DNA of 64,000 nucleotides from Plutella xylostella (taxonomy: Eukaryota; Arthropoda; Insecta; Lepidoptera; Plutellidae). Shown here in pieces: positions 34,024 through 45,862 of this stretch. The notes beneath the pieces are model-generated. The model made no database searches and had not been told where the DNA came from. It saw nothing but the letters and a program-made list of their open reading frames with translations. The translations under genes were made by a program, and so were the position numbers. How positions within the stretch are numbered: position 1 is the stretch's first letter; the number at the start of each line of letters is the position of its first letter. The stretch is taken from assembly GCF_932276165.1 (NCBI RefSeq), contig NC_063997.1:5714001-5778000 (forward strand), given 5' to 3'.

Positions 34024-34167
34024 CATGCCTGGAGCCCTACGCGACGGAGACAGCCATGCGCGAGTGCCACGGCAAGCGGCGCTGCGTGCTGTCCGCCGAC
34101 GCCAACATGTTCGGACGGCCCTGCAAGTCCGGTTCACGGACCTATTTGAAGGTCGTCTACACTTGCG
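34024..34167 (+). CDS. eva-1: eva-1 exon d: rest of SUEL lectin domain 2
   Basis: The acceptor TCTTCCTCCAG ends at 34023 and the donor TGCG|GTAAG is at 34168; phase 1 on both sides. It encodes Thr165 (split) and residues 166-212. Cys166, 179, 185, 198 and 212 complete the eight-cysteine set. NMFGRPCKSGSRTYLKVVYTC is a good match to the FG.PC.G..KYL.V.Y.C end of the domain. Unlike domain 1, the intron that splits this domain falls just before its fourth cysteine, not after it. A palindromic element begins 21 bp past the donor. Confidence 0.93.
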
Positions 34168-34188
34168 GTAAGATTCATTTGAGCATGT

Positions 34189-34332
34189 ACAGGGTGTTGC
34201 AAAAACGGTATAGTAAGCCGAAACCTACATGTGCAGCATGATATATCTAAGCTCGAAAATAAAATCAAAATTTCAAAATCATGCTGCACATGTAGCTTTC
34301 GGCTTACTATACCCTTTTTGCAACATCCTGTA
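34189..34332. mobile_element. Palindromic MITE with ACAGGGTGTTGCA ends
   Basis: The left arm ACAGGGTGTTGCAAAAACGG, then TATAGTAAGCCGAAACCTAC and ATGTGCAGCATGAT, is mirrored by the right arm ending TTTTTGCAACATCCTGT. The near-palindrome is 144 bp. TA flanks both ends. A half copy is at 20948-21007 and the end motif recurs at 34907. Confidence 0.75.
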
Positions 34333-34617
34333 TAAGGGTGGATACATGCTGCTGTAGCGTAACCTGCAATGCAAGAAATTCCCAAAGTTAGGATTTGTTC
34401 ATTGTAGTCTACACGGTTCGTGCAAGGAGTTAATACTTTGCGTGTTATATTGCATGTCACGTTAAGTCAGTGTGTATCCACCCTGATATTTATTTAGATA
34501 CGTGTATTTTTCAAGATAAAAGGATGACTCAGCGTAATTTTATACATTTGGGCGGCATGTTCACATCTTGATCGATGACTAGTTATTTATCTTAAGTTCA
34601 AAAGTAAAAAAAAAAAT

Positions 34618-34800
34618 AAGCATCGCTATACAGCGGGGTAACGCGGCCAGCGTCTTGGGTACCCTACCCGACAGTGGCAGCGATCTGGCCAGCATCTTCT
34701 TTTTAGTTTAATTTTAATTTTACATTAGTTAGTTTTAGCTAGGCATTAATAATTATAATTTAATCAAGAAGTACTATGTAACTAATAAAATAACCGATTT
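34618..34800 (+). repeat. Retroelement 3'-region fragment
   Basis: TACAGCGGGGTAACGCGGCC through CAGCGATCTGGCCAGC, then AT-rich sequence ending CTAATAAAATAACCG. It resembles a LINE 3' UTR with a polyadenylation-like signal; the family is uncertain. Confidence 0.35.
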
Positions 34801-34994
34801 TTTTATTTAAAAAAAATTACACCGATTTCCATACCTGTATCGAGAAGATCAATCATACCTATATTTTTAAAAACGCTATTTTTAAAGTTGATATTGTTCA
34901 TTTCTACAGGGTGTTGCATATAAAAATATTTCCTTTTTCGCAGTAAATGAGATATGCTATAAATGTAGAATATAATACTTAAATAATTTATATA

Positions 34995-35330
34995 TATCTA
35001 CTTAATAGTTTACCTCAGGATATACGACAAGAGCCTATGTTATCTAAATTTAAAACTAAATTAAAAAAATATTTTTTGCTTAACTTACCTTGATACAAGT
35101 TCACCTCAGATTATAATTTTATTATTTGTTGTGATATTACCAATTATGTATAACAATACCTAAAACATAAAAAAGTATTTTGTTTAGTATAAGAGACTCC
35201 GATCCCACAGGCAAATTGTATACAAACAGTTTTGTGGGACTCATTGTAAAACTACAACTAATATGTAAGCTTAATAAATAAATAAATAATAATAAATAAA
35301 TAAATAATAATAATATGAACATAATTACAT
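34995..35330 (+). mobile_element. LINE 3' terminal remnant with (TAAA)n tail
   Basis: A short open stretch reads PMLSKFKTKLKKYFLLNLP (35033-35091), the type of C-terminus seen in CR1/L2-like LINE proteins. It is followed by a 3' UTR with TTTTGTGGGACTCATTGTAA and a tail of (AATA)n at 35272-35322. It is a 5'-truncated insertion. Confidence 0.55.
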
Positions 35331-35363
35331 ATTATAATATGTTAATGCTTTTATAAGTTTATA

Positions 35364-35405
35364 ATCAAAATATTGTGATATTATACTATATCACAATATT
35401 TTGAT
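35364..35405. repeat. Perfect palindrome, 17-bp arms
   Basis: ATCAAAATATTGTGATA, an 8-nt spacer, then TATCACAATATTTTGAT. All 17 positions pair. Function unknown. Confidence 0.85.
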
Positions 35406-37594
35406 ACTCAAGTATTGAGGTCAATTTATACGGTTGGCAGAAATAGAACTTATCCTTATAAGTGCTGACTTAGTAACATAATAATCGTGTAAGAAGGACT
35501 CAAGACCGGAAATATATTTCCATGATGAGTTTGAAATCTTAAGATAGCTGGCGAGAAAGGATTTCCAATTTACTTAGTTCCTTTATTGAAGTTGCTTAGT
35601 TTATTTCTATTTGCTTTTGTAAATGTCGGTCTATTGTGACGGCAGACACAATCAAAGTTCTAGATTGAAATACGAGTTTTGGGCGAATTTCGCTGTTGTC
35701 CTAATTTGTAGAAATGATGATTTACTCGCTTAAGTAATTGTACGTCTAAAATGCTGTTTATGTTGATGTGAGAGATGTTTGGTGTGTTAACACTATAGGT
35801 TGATCAGTGCTACACTAGTGCACGGCATATAATACGATAGTATAAGGCAGAGAAATCTGACCCCTGTCAGAAGCATTGTTACTATATGAGAGAGGGGTCA
35901 GGTTTCTTTTCACATGACCATACCGCAGCAAAAACTTTAAAACCAACTGACGGGTGGTGACAATATATTTATAATTATATTATGACATGTAATCATTTAA
36001 GCTTGATTTGTGTGGACTATGGACTTATCGAAAAAAAAACTGTGATTCATCTATTATAAGTTCATGAGCATTTAGCATAATCTTAGTTCATCAAATTCAC
36101 ATAAAAAATCTTCAATAGTTTGAAATACCTAGTATATTTTAAATGCATGAACTGTAGATATTAATGAGGAAGGGCACACAAGATACAAAATAAAACAAAT
36201 TTTAAATGAAAAAGTATACCCTCATTCAACTCGGCTAAATCTGTTGGTGACATGACTGTAATATGTCAAAGGGTATCGAAACAAAGCGACACTAACCTTC
36301 CAAACAAAACAAGTGCTTTGAAGCTCAGAAAAAAGGACAGTGAATAAAGGGCGCATGTATACTATGTATAGTACCTAAATAAATAAATACTGTGTGTCGG
36401 GATTTATTTTGTGCTCTACTGATGCTATGGCCAATTTAATATTCAGTATTTTCTGCCGCATACATTTTTTTATGTATTTAAGTATGAGCATACGAGTATA
36501 ACTTATTACAATTTAGTTAGATACCTTACCATCCCTGATGACATCCAAAGCATATCCACGAAACTGAATAGTTACAAAACAATATAATTTTAATTGGTAT
36601 AATTGTCGGCAGAGTCTTCTATAATACGACAGAGAGATTCACTAAGGAAATAATAATAAAACTTTGCAGCTCTGTCTTGACGCGGTTAAGAAGTTATAAA
36701 CAAAACGACTCGTCCTTTGACGCTCTCAATTAACTCGCGATAAATTGGATTTAAACAGTGAATCGCCTCAAAATTTGAAAGCTACTTTAAAACGTTTCAA
36801 TTTTCAGTTTTGACCTGAGCAACAGTCGAGCGTTCATTACGGCATCTAATTGTACTGTTCTATCTACTTTGTTATTTATTTCATTCATTATTATTCCATA
36901 AATTTCATAAGTAACTAGAAGTTTTTGATTATATACCTATGCTAGCATGTCTTCTTTACATTCGTTAGTTAGTTCTCCATTAACAAAATGTACGAAAACT
37001 GTTAACTTTGTCTCGTTTCAGCATAACTTCAAAATATACAAGATCCTCTTGGATTTTCTACGAAATGCAAACTAGCTTTACGTGCTGTGGACAAACATAA
37101 TAGTGGCTTGTTTGCGATTTCTGAAGCCCCATTCTGGACAAGACTTTTGTAGTCTATATTTCCAAGTCCGATTATAGCAAGTCTTTTGCAGTGGTATTTC
37201 CAGTCTGGCTGGCGTCAATAATAAATTCCCGGTTATAAAAATGCGGGACGGGCCAGGGACAGTCGGCGAAATTTCCATCTTTATTTTATTATGGACCTGT
37301 ACCACGGTATATATTATACTGTCGTTGTTTTGGCTATAAACGTGTTTGGAATTTTTGCGTATTTGTTCTAGGCTGGACTTAGGTAAATAAATATGAAGAG
37401 CATGCATGTTTTAATGTGTGCTAGTAGGTACATTAGTGAATAATAATGTATTCGAAGATAAAATCTGTGAATATTTTATAAAAGATCAGACATTGTAACA
37501 CCCTATTTTTAATGTAGGTACCTACATACGAATTTTAAGCACTTCCATTATTTATTTTTGAAATATTTCTCATTTTTTTATGAAAAGTGGCTGG

Positions 37595-37650
37595 CTCGCT
37601 TGTGAGCCACCTCTGACTACCCCTTCGGGGATTACAGTCGTGAGTGCATA
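37595..37650. repeat. Short repeat fragment
   Basis: GCTCGCTTGTGAGCCACCTC, then TGACTACCCCTTCGGGGATT and ACAGTCGTGAGT. Looks like the end of a moth interspersed repeat; no second copy confirmed here. Confidence 0.3.
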
Positions 37651-38417
37651 TGAATGTATTTCACATTTTTTACGAAACCACCTTTTTTAAAAACACCTTT
37701 TCTCAACCTAAACAGAATCTTACAACCTAAATAGCACAGAAAGGTATTATGAACAGTTTCCTCGCAAACCCGGCTCAATATTGGTTGTTCCTTTTTACCA
37801 TAATGCTGACATTTCATGAATAGTTCGTTCCGAGTTAAATTTTCCAAATTGAATGGAAACCCTGGGAGTGAAACAAATTCAAATTGTTTCCCATTTGTCG
37901 ATCAGCCGGCCGGAATGCTATGCTCGTTTAGTCTAATGTGTGTTCAATTGACGCGCAGCAATTTGTGTGTGTTGATTATATCAGGATCCACCATTAGTTT
38001 GTTATTGAACTCATCCCTATCTGTTTATAGCTTTGATTTGTAAAGTTAGTACTGAATTGAACTGAGAATGAAGTGTAATGTGAATATTGTCTATATAAAA
38101 TTTAATGAATGGTTCAACAACGATTTAACGTTGCCCTAAATATGAAATAACGGTAGGTATAGACTTTTAAATTATAATAGGTACGGTGGCGGTGGCGGTG
38201 GTGGTATAATAGGTACGCTATTTTAAAAACTCCGCCTGTATACTTTTAGGCGCAGGCCACCGTACATTAAAATTAAAGATGTGTTCTGTTCTGATCTGTA
38301 AATTATAGATTAAGGGCTGATTTTTCAATAGTCAGAGAAATTTCATCTACCCTAATGTAAAACAAATCTCATGGTAACTAACCTAGTAATTGTAATAGCT
38401 CTTTATTTACCTGGCAG

Positions 38418-38510
38418 TGCCGCGGACAGTGCTGAAAGAGAGGTTCGAGAGTGCCCCGGAAGAGGACGAGGCGGCCCACGACGTCTCTGAACTAGAACAC
38501 GACGACCTGG
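38418..38510 (+). CDS. eva-1: eva-1 exon e: post-lectin acidic linker
   Basis: The acceptor TTTACCTGGCAG ends at 38417 and the donor CTGG|GTAAG is at 38511; phase 1 on both sides. It encodes Val213 (split) and residues 214-243. The sequence Cys212-Val-Pro-Arg-Thr-Val-Leu matches the CVP..IL segment that follows the second lectin in vertebrate EVA1C, which supports orthology beyond the lectin domains. The remainder (about 222-243) is acidic (EEDEAAHDVSELEHDD) and likely forms an extended stalk outside the membrane. Confidence 0.88.
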
Positions 38511-38561
38511 GTAAGTCTTCTGTCTCTAGGTATAGTGTTTATTGAATGCTGGCTCTGTAGC

Positions 38562-38672
38562 ACAGGGCGCTATTAAGACGTGACAAGAGTTCTCCGTCGC
38601 GCTCGCTCTTGAGGCTGCGCGATGTGAGTGAGCGCGATGCAAAACTCTTGTCACGTCTTAAATGCGCCCTGT
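38562..38672. mobile_element. 111-bp palindromic element
   Basis: Left arm ACAGGGCGCTATTAAGACG then TGACAAGAGTT; right arm AACTCTTGTCACGTC then TTAAATGCGCCCTGT. The GC-rich loop contains CGCGCTCGCTC and GAGTGAGCGCG, which also pair. It lies 51 bp after the exon e donor. Confidence 0.75.
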
Positions 38673-40151
38673 ACTAGCCCTTCTGATGATACAATGATAA
38701 AGGTCAAGGAGATGTAAAGCCGAACACACCATAATAATTACAATTAAAAGCACATTGAAAGTTGGTCATTACAGTCGAGCTAGACTAGTGTTTACACAAT
38801 ACCTAGAGGAGTTTAAAATATATATACTTAGGTGTAATATATCAAAAAATATCAAAAAACGTCACGGCATTCAGCATTTCAAAAAGAGTTTTTTTTATTT
38901 CAAGTACAATCGTCTCTTATTTGCTGAAATATGTGTGGTTGTGTGTTATGTACACTTCGCGAAAACACAGAGAAGTTTACACTAAACCGCTTCCTAGACG
39001 CGATTACAGCGAAGGATGCGGGCTTTAAATAATTATGCAGGAGCGCTTTCATGCCCCTTTGTTCCGCACAGTTTGTCGTTTGTTTGTGTTTCTATTCAAT
39101 CCAAAACTTAGTACCTAAATAATACTGTCACTTATTATTGGAATAGGATTTATCGCCTACTACGATGTAGGTAGTACCTACTAGGTACCTATGTGTTACA
39201 AAAAAATACTTACGTTAAAAAGAGCCTAATAATTTTCCCATAATGCTCATGTTACTTTAAATTGAAATATTTTTATAACGAGGTTTAACAATGAATTCAG
39301 CAGGCTTTTGTGTGCAGAATTACACAATAAATTTTAAAGTATGTGGCTGCCGTGTTTTATGAATAAAAACGTGGTCCCTGCGGTCACACGCAAAACTTGC
39401 ATTAAATTATTAATTTATGCTAACTGAAACATGATTTTTGCCCTGCATTAGTTAAACAGTAGAAATTTAAATGATCAAATTGCTGATTCAGTAATGTGTA
39501 CCTTTTTGTTGCAAAGTGTAATGGTTTACACTGAGTTAGGATTTACAACAGCATGACGTAAATAAAAAGTACATAGGTAGTTATATTTTATTATGTAGGA
39601 TCAAAAAGGCAAAATCACATATTACATGCTCAATACAAAATACTCGTAGCTACTACTATTATGACTTAACAAAATAGGAGCTTTCTACGTAATATTGTAA
39701 ATAATTTTAGATTAAATCCACCTATTGAACTTAACTTTAACTTCAACTAACAGGTATTTTATAGTAGTACTAAAAAATATCATAAATAAATACAGTACAG
39801 ATAAATTAATAGTACTTTTAATCCAACTCCAATTTATTTCCACAAACTCTTAACAGCAATCTTAAAGTACTGAAGCTGAAATAAGTCTTGCGAATGGCTG
39901 CTTTAGTCCACAACAAGAGCAAAGGAAAATCAAACGAACGCTTTACAACTGACAGCTCTATAGAGGGGAACTATAAAGTCAATCACAACAGTACGCGAAG
40001 TGCAATATCATAAATCGGTCTCCGGCAAGGCTGTACGGTTTATTGCCGGCTTGTAAAGGTGTTAGCCGCAATCTGGCGAGTTGGATTACTGTATTTGTTC
40101 TGCTTTGATCTGTATTTTTTGTTTTACTTATTTATAAATTATACTTACTAA

Positions 40152-40384
40152 ACTCACGGGCAATGAAAAAGTTTAGGCAAAGAATTACCCTACGATACAC
40201 GATAAAACTGTCTTAACGACGTCGGCCGTCTACAATGTTGAAGCACTTTGAACAGCGCTTCAGGATATTACTTACAAAAAACGTAGATATCTTGTTCAAA
40301 TATTAAATTTAATACTTATTTGAAAAAAAATGGTTTGTTTGGGGTTGGTATTTTGTGAGTGGAACGTTATCATTACCCGTGAGT
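40152..40384. mobile_element. TIR element with ACTCACGGG ends
   Basis: The left end ACTCACGGGCAATGAAAAAG and the right end AACGTTATCATTACCCGTGAGT are imperfect inverted repeats. 233 bp, no ORF. A fragment of the same end lies at 33854-33875. No clear target-site duplication. Confidence 0.6.
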
Positions 40385-42036
40385 GTACCTATATTCAACA
40401 TAACTGATGACGCTCGCTACCTGAAATAGCTCTCTTACAGGTAGGAATATCATGTAACTACAATACGTACAGTACCTACAGGTAAATTGGTTGCCTTGGC
40501 AGCGGCTGCTCAACACAACGTGTTACATAATCTATTTAATTGCCCTAAAATGAATCACCTTGGTTAACCGGGGCGCTACATTACTAATTACTTTTAAACG
40601 GTGCTAAAATGACTATTCCCTCAATCCGTAAAGTCGCTCAAATGCAATATCATAATTAAATTTCTGAAAAGGGTCAACTGTCGTATTGTAAGTCCTAGCG
40701 GGTTTACTCTTAACTGCTAATACCTCAGCGGAAAGTAATAACGGCACTCAGTCTCAGCCGCACAATAACTCCTAACAGTTTCATGATAAACTGTGTAAAG
40801 TCGAGAAAATTGTATACTGTAATGGTTTATAGCGAAACAAAAGATAAGTGGAAAAGAATCCGTTAAGTATACCTAGTTACAGCTGTAGAGTCAATTCAAC
40901 CCATGAAAAAATTACCTAGGGATATATTTTTACAACATGATTTACTCTCAGAAGAACATTAGTTATATCAAAAATGATGCTGTCTATTTCCTACATTTAT
41001 CAGATAATTTCATTTGATTGTAGAGTATTTATGTGTGTAATCTTTTAAAGGTTACTGAATTTCAGAAATATTTTTGTAGAAACCAGCCATCAACTTTTCT
41101 GAGACTTTATTTCAAATCAAATGAAAGTAGGTAATATGGGTTCTGCAAACAAGTTCTACATTAAAAATAGGAGAACAGTTGGTAAAGGAGATACAAACAC
41201 TGGCCGTAATACTCTGCTGCAGGAGATGAACAATCTCTACGATTGGTAGGTAAGTTGTACATAATAAACTCAAAACACAAAAAAATAGACAACTGTTTGC
41301 CCCGGCAGAATTCGACATCTGGACCTTCTGCACAAGATCCAATGTTACTTGTAAAGTATAACTATTTTCAGCAATCTGTTCAGCGGGTGTTAGAAGGGAG
41401 GGATACTAAGGTGGTCAATCTCAGCAACAATTTTTCTCCAACTCACCTCCGTAAAAAAATCACGGTCCAACTATTTAGACTTGGAGAAGCTTCATACGAC
41501 ACTAAACCTATGACGGTGGATGATAACGACTGGTTCACTTCCACCTAATGTTTGTTGCGAGTCCAATACCGACCAATAACATCAAGTCTACGATAAAGGA
41601 GCTGGAGTGTATTTTGTTCGTATATTTTTAAAGTTTCCAAAGTTCACATTTTCCAGATAGTAAATGTCTGAAGTTTTGCAGTACATTATCTGCTCCGTGA
41701 CATATGGGGCAGATATGATGCAATGCAACTACAATACGAATGAAAACTCACATTAGTACGGTTGTTTGGATTCGTTCCGTAGAGTTTCTTTCCGTTGGAA
41801 ATCGCATTTTTAATGGATTTGGGAAACACTGTGTTGGTATGGTATGGTGATGGTATCAATTACTGGCAATGTTCCAAATTATGTTCAGCACAAATACAGA
41901 GTCGTGAGCACAGGATTCGAAACCTCCGTTTACGTTGCGTATTGCTTGCGTATCGTCAAATGTCAATGTCAAAATGTAAGGCAAATTTGTTAGTTTCAAA
42001 AGTGGCATTTGTTTTTTCCATGTTAGGTGGAATTTC

Positions 42037-42127
42037 ACCAAACGCTAAACGTATTTAGTAGCCTGTCATACGTCTGTCAGTTAGTACAAAATGTATTTAA
42101 AATTTGATTTAAATACGTTTAGCGTTT
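42037..42127. mobile_element. Small inverted-repeat element
   Basis: ACCAAACGCTAAACGTATTTA on the left and TAAATACGTTTAGCGTTTGGT on the right are exact inverted repeats around a short loop. Probably a MITE or foldback remnant. Confidence 0.65.
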
Positions 42128-44175
42128 GGTAAAAGTGACCCTTCGTGTAGATTCGAAAATAGTATCGAATCCTATGCTCGCTACACAGGATGATATATCT
42201 TCTGTTGTTATAGAATTATTGATCAGTATGTTGGGTCATTGACCTGCCATCCGAATTCATCGGTTATTTAGGTACACTGTTTCGGCATACACATAACAAT
42301 TGAACATATGAATTTAATCCATAGATGGTCACTGATATCTCCCAAACCAGGCCACCACGTTCTATCTAATGTCACCAACAACGCAACAATCGAAAACACT
42401 ATCGCACGTTCGACAATAACCAAGCAGCGTAAATATTGAAACCATTTCAAAGTCCGTGGAGGCACTAGAATATTCTTGCAGCGGACACGAGCTAGCTTTT
42501 ACTGCGTGCAGTCCAGTAAAAAAGTATCTTTTCAGAGATAAAGCGGGCAAAAAGCGAGGCAAGTGTCCCGAGAAAATGTCGGTGCAACTATCTGCTGTTA
42601 AACGAGGTGTAAAACAATACTGCTAGAGAAAACTATTTGCGTAATTCCTACTTAATTCGTGTTTTATGCAATGTTCTCAGTTTTTACGCGCGCTTGCTAT
42701 TTCGGCCGCCATTTTGAGATGAAATTTTTGCGTGTTTATGTTATAAATATAAGAAATGTAGAAATGTTTCTTGCAATATAGCCTCATAAATTGACATGCT
42801 AAAAAAGGAAAAAAAATACTAATCGATTATGATCTAAAATAAATAATAAAATAACAAATACAACACCGACTTCAGCATCGGTACCCATATAATAACCGAG
42901 GCAGTAATAAGCAGGGCAGAAATGGGGCGCACACTTTGCTTTGTCAGGATAAAACAGGATTAAAACATAAAAGCTTTTCCAAGAAAAATATCTCATTCAC
43001 TGCCGCCCGCTAATACAATACCCCTTTCATCAAGAGAAATTGTGCTGCCGAGGTACCTCCCATTCAAATTGTACTCCGTTGAATTTTAATATGAAGCGAA
43101 ATGTCTCTATATCGTGCTCATGCGGTCGTAATGAGATGCGCTATGCGAATATTTTTAGGCAGCCTCAAAAAGTTTGGAAAAATGTGCGAAAAATATGCTC
43201 AACTTATGTAAATAGTTTGGAAACAAACCAGTTTAACCAGTAAACACTTTTCTTTATTTCGATCGTAATGTGAAACACATCAAGACAGACAGAAACTTAT
43301 TTTGGTAGTATTTTTTATATAATGTGTAAATTCTAACGAGGTAACTCAAATCGTTTTGAATTGCCAAAAACTAACACTGAAAACAAAAGAAAAGACGGTT
43401 TACTAGAGAGACCAAAGCTGTCGTTCTATGAGAGTCACCTAACACCCATTTTATGAGCACAAAGTTCGAAATTCAAACGAAGAAAAACAAAGCGAGCGTA
43501 GAACAAAGCGGCGCTTTCAGCCAACTTGCTCTGGTTGACTTCACAGAGGCATAGACAAGGCTGAGAACCATAGAGAGCGGTAGTCGGTCTACTTCTTTTA
43601 TCGGTGGCACACATACAACCGTGAATGGAACAGTTCGTATCCAATCCAATCAGCGTACGGATTCACTGGATGAAAGTGGCTAGCTGAACAATACAAGTGG
43701 TTCTGAAACGGATACTGCGTTTTTTTGTAGGTGAGAGTGGATGTCACTTAGGCAAATGTATTTTTTCCATCACTGCAAAATATAGTGCCACAAACTTATC
43801 TGTTCCGGTGACAGCTCACGTAAATGTGTAATATTTCTTCATTCTATAAGATTTTAAGTTTGCCAGTAGTTGTAATTCGCTCTTGTGGTTTCAATAAACT
43901 CATCTAATCTATATCAATATATAATTCATTAGTAAATAATGAGATATGGATCAATTTAAGTTAAGAGAAGTTTGTGGCACTGTAATACTGAATTTAGTGT
44001 CATCGTATGATATACTGTTGAATGAACGTAGAGCATTGAAAGACAATTATTGTGTGTTATTTCATTCACAACGAAATCTGAACAGCTTTTTGCAATTGAA
44101 TTTCGATTCAAAATAAAAGTATTTTTTTATCGAATCCATTCTCATATTTAAAACACGGAGTATTTTTCCCACCAG

Positions 44176-44340
44176 ATGAGTCAAACGACCGGTGGTGGGG
44201 CGAGTCGGGCGGCCCGCCCGCCCCCGCCGTGGTGGTGCCGCCCCAGAGGCCTTCCGTGTCTACCGTCATCAACGTGACCAGCATCAGCCGGGACGACCCC
44301 CCCGCATCCCCGCCGAGACATCACCTGGCTGATAACGAAG
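44176..44340 (+). CDS. eva-1: eva-1 exon f: Pro-rich extracellular stalk
   Basis: The acceptor TTTTTCCCACCAG ends at 44175 and the donor GAAG|GTACCT is at 44341; phase 1 on both sides. It encodes Asp244 (split) and residues 245-298, rich in Pro, Val and Ser. An N-glycosylation sequon lies at N276-V-T. The first part is NDRWWGESGGPPAPAVVVPP. No known domain is visible; it is a spacer between the lectins and the membrane. It is much more GC-rich than the surrounding introns. Confidence 0.85.
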
Positions 44341-44689
44341 GTACCTATTCAATTTTAGTCTGTGTTAGATCTAGCACATGGCTCCCTCCAATGGAAAGAG
44401 AGACTGAAGCTTGAAACACTTTCCACCACGATTGTCCTCTACGTATTGATAAGAGAAAGTAATTTAAGTGTCCATGATTTAATATTTGAAACTTTAATAT
44501 TTTGATAACCTAAAAAACGGGTTTCATTTATCACCGCATTCCTCACCTCAAATTTGAATTAAATACCGAAGGCCCAACTCAACTGACGCGAGCGCTAATG
44601 GCTCTATATTAATTACACGCAAACCCCGCATCGAGTTCCGCCATTTGCATAATTCTAATTGAACTGATAAACGATAATCCGTCCCACAG
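44341..44689 (+). other. eva-1: eva-1 last intron (349 bp, phase 1)
   Basis: AT-rich; ends with the acceptor AATCCGTCCCACAG. No repeat. Confidence 0.9.
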
Positions 44690-45210
44690 ACCAGTTCGAC
44701 ATGATGTACATCTACATCATCGCCGGCGCGGCCGTGGCGCTGCTGCTCTGTGTGGCTGTGGGGGTCGTGCGCTGCGTCATCCACAAGCAGAGCACAGACC
44801 AGCCCAAAGGCCCCGACGTGTCCGCCACCACGGAGATCCCTAACGGCTTCAACGACAGCATATCCGAGGTGGACAACGACATCAACATCACCAGCCTGTC
44901 CGGCCCCGTGGACACCGTCGACTCTGCCCTCAAGCCGGACGCCATGCAGTTCACCGACGTCGCTTTGAGCCCCAAAATAAACAGATACGTGGGACGCCCC
45001 GTGCCCAACACGTACCCGCACGTGAGCACCAACATGTACGGGCAAGTGGCCGAGTTCCCGCTCGAGATGCCTCTCCGGACGATGCCTCACGGCACGCTAG
45101 GCCGCGGCGTCGCGGTTAAAACACTCCCCCGAGTGCAAGTGCAAACAGAAACCGACCCTAACACAAGGAGCTTATATCGATACTCCAACGCCCAGTACTA
45201 CTTCGGGTGA
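44690..45210 (+). CDS. eva-1: eva-1 exon g: transmembrane helix and cytoplasmic tail, stop
   Basis: The acceptor CCGTCCCACAG ends at 44689; entry is in phase 1 and the TGA is at 45208-45210. It encodes Asp299 (split) and residues 300-471. One hydrophobic helix (about 305-328: YIYIIAGAAVALLLCVAVG...) is followed by Arg/His/Lys, so the tail is cytoplasmic (type I topology). The tail of about 143 residues has no enzymatic domain; it contains acidic and Ser/Thr segments (SISEVDNDINITSL) and ends QYYFG. EVA-1 in nematodes binds Slit and acts with the Roundabout receptor in axon guidance; whether this insect protein does so is inference. Confidence 0.92.
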
Positions 45211-45862
45211 CAAGAAGACCCGGGCCAGTGCGCGGACGTCTCCAGGACTTATTGTTTCTAGTTGTGTAGTGAAGTGACTCCACGGTGTAGTGCAGATTCG
45301 TTTAGTGAAGTTCGAACGGTACTCTTTGTTCTATTTTAAAATATGGAAACTGTGATATTAATTGAAAGCCCTCTTATTGTGTGAACTCCAGAGTCTAACA
45401 TGTTGTGAGAGTATTTCGTTGAACTATAGAATTTTAATTTCAGTTGGAAATTTCACAATTTATAATGTTTACAAACAAATGACTGATGACGGTCATCATG
45501 ATTGAGCCTTTTCAACTTCACCTTGTAAAAATACAAAATGTACAGAATCTTTTTATGTGAAGCATTAATTTAATTAAATAATAATTATTATACCAACATC
45601 AAAAATCTTTGCTTTATTGAAGTTATCCACACAAATTAGTAAGACATGTAAACACAAAATCTAATTTCATTCCAGCCAGTGTTTATTTCTTAAAATTTCG
45701 TAATCTACCCTTAAAATTCAATACGATCGACTTCCTTCATACACATTTTCATATTACAGCAACTTTTTATTTAACTTGCAATAGGTATGTATGCAGGTAA
45801 GTACGTACCAATCTATGTATTATAGGAAAAAAATTGTTCTAACTTATAAAAAAAACAATAAA
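45211..45862 (+). other. eva-1: Probable eva-1 3' UTR
   Basis: AT-rich sequence after the stop. The first AATAAA I see is at 45857-45862, so the 3' UTR may be about 650-680 bp. A variant signal (AATAAT near 45580) is the alternative. Confidence 0.45.
45857..45862 (+). terminator. eva-1: Candidate polyadenylation signal of eva-1
   Basis: AATAAA in CAATAAAAACAC, the first exact match after the stop codon. Confidence 0.4.

Larger units (their letters stand above)
34168..38417 (+). other. eva-1: eva-1 intron between exons d and e (4,250 bp, phase 1)
   Basis: Contains the palindromic element at 34189, LINE 3' remnants (34618-34800 and 34995-35330), a perfect 17-bp-arm palindrome (35364-35405) and otherwise AT-rich sequence. 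Ends with the acceptor TATTTACCTGGCAG. Confidence 0.85.
38511..44175 (+). other. eva-1: eva-1 intron between exons e and f (5,665 bp, phase 1)
   Basis: Contains the 111-bp palindromic element (38562), a TIR element (40152-40384) and an inverted-repeat element (42037-42127). No further exon recognised. Ends with the acceptor TTTTTCCCACCAG. Confidence 0.85.

Noticed and set aside
44548..45090. 180-codon minus-strand open frame over eva-1 exon g
   Set aside because: His/Val/Gly-rich composition typical of an antisense shadow; the plus strand encodes the transmembrane helix and tail with a matching splice acceptor.
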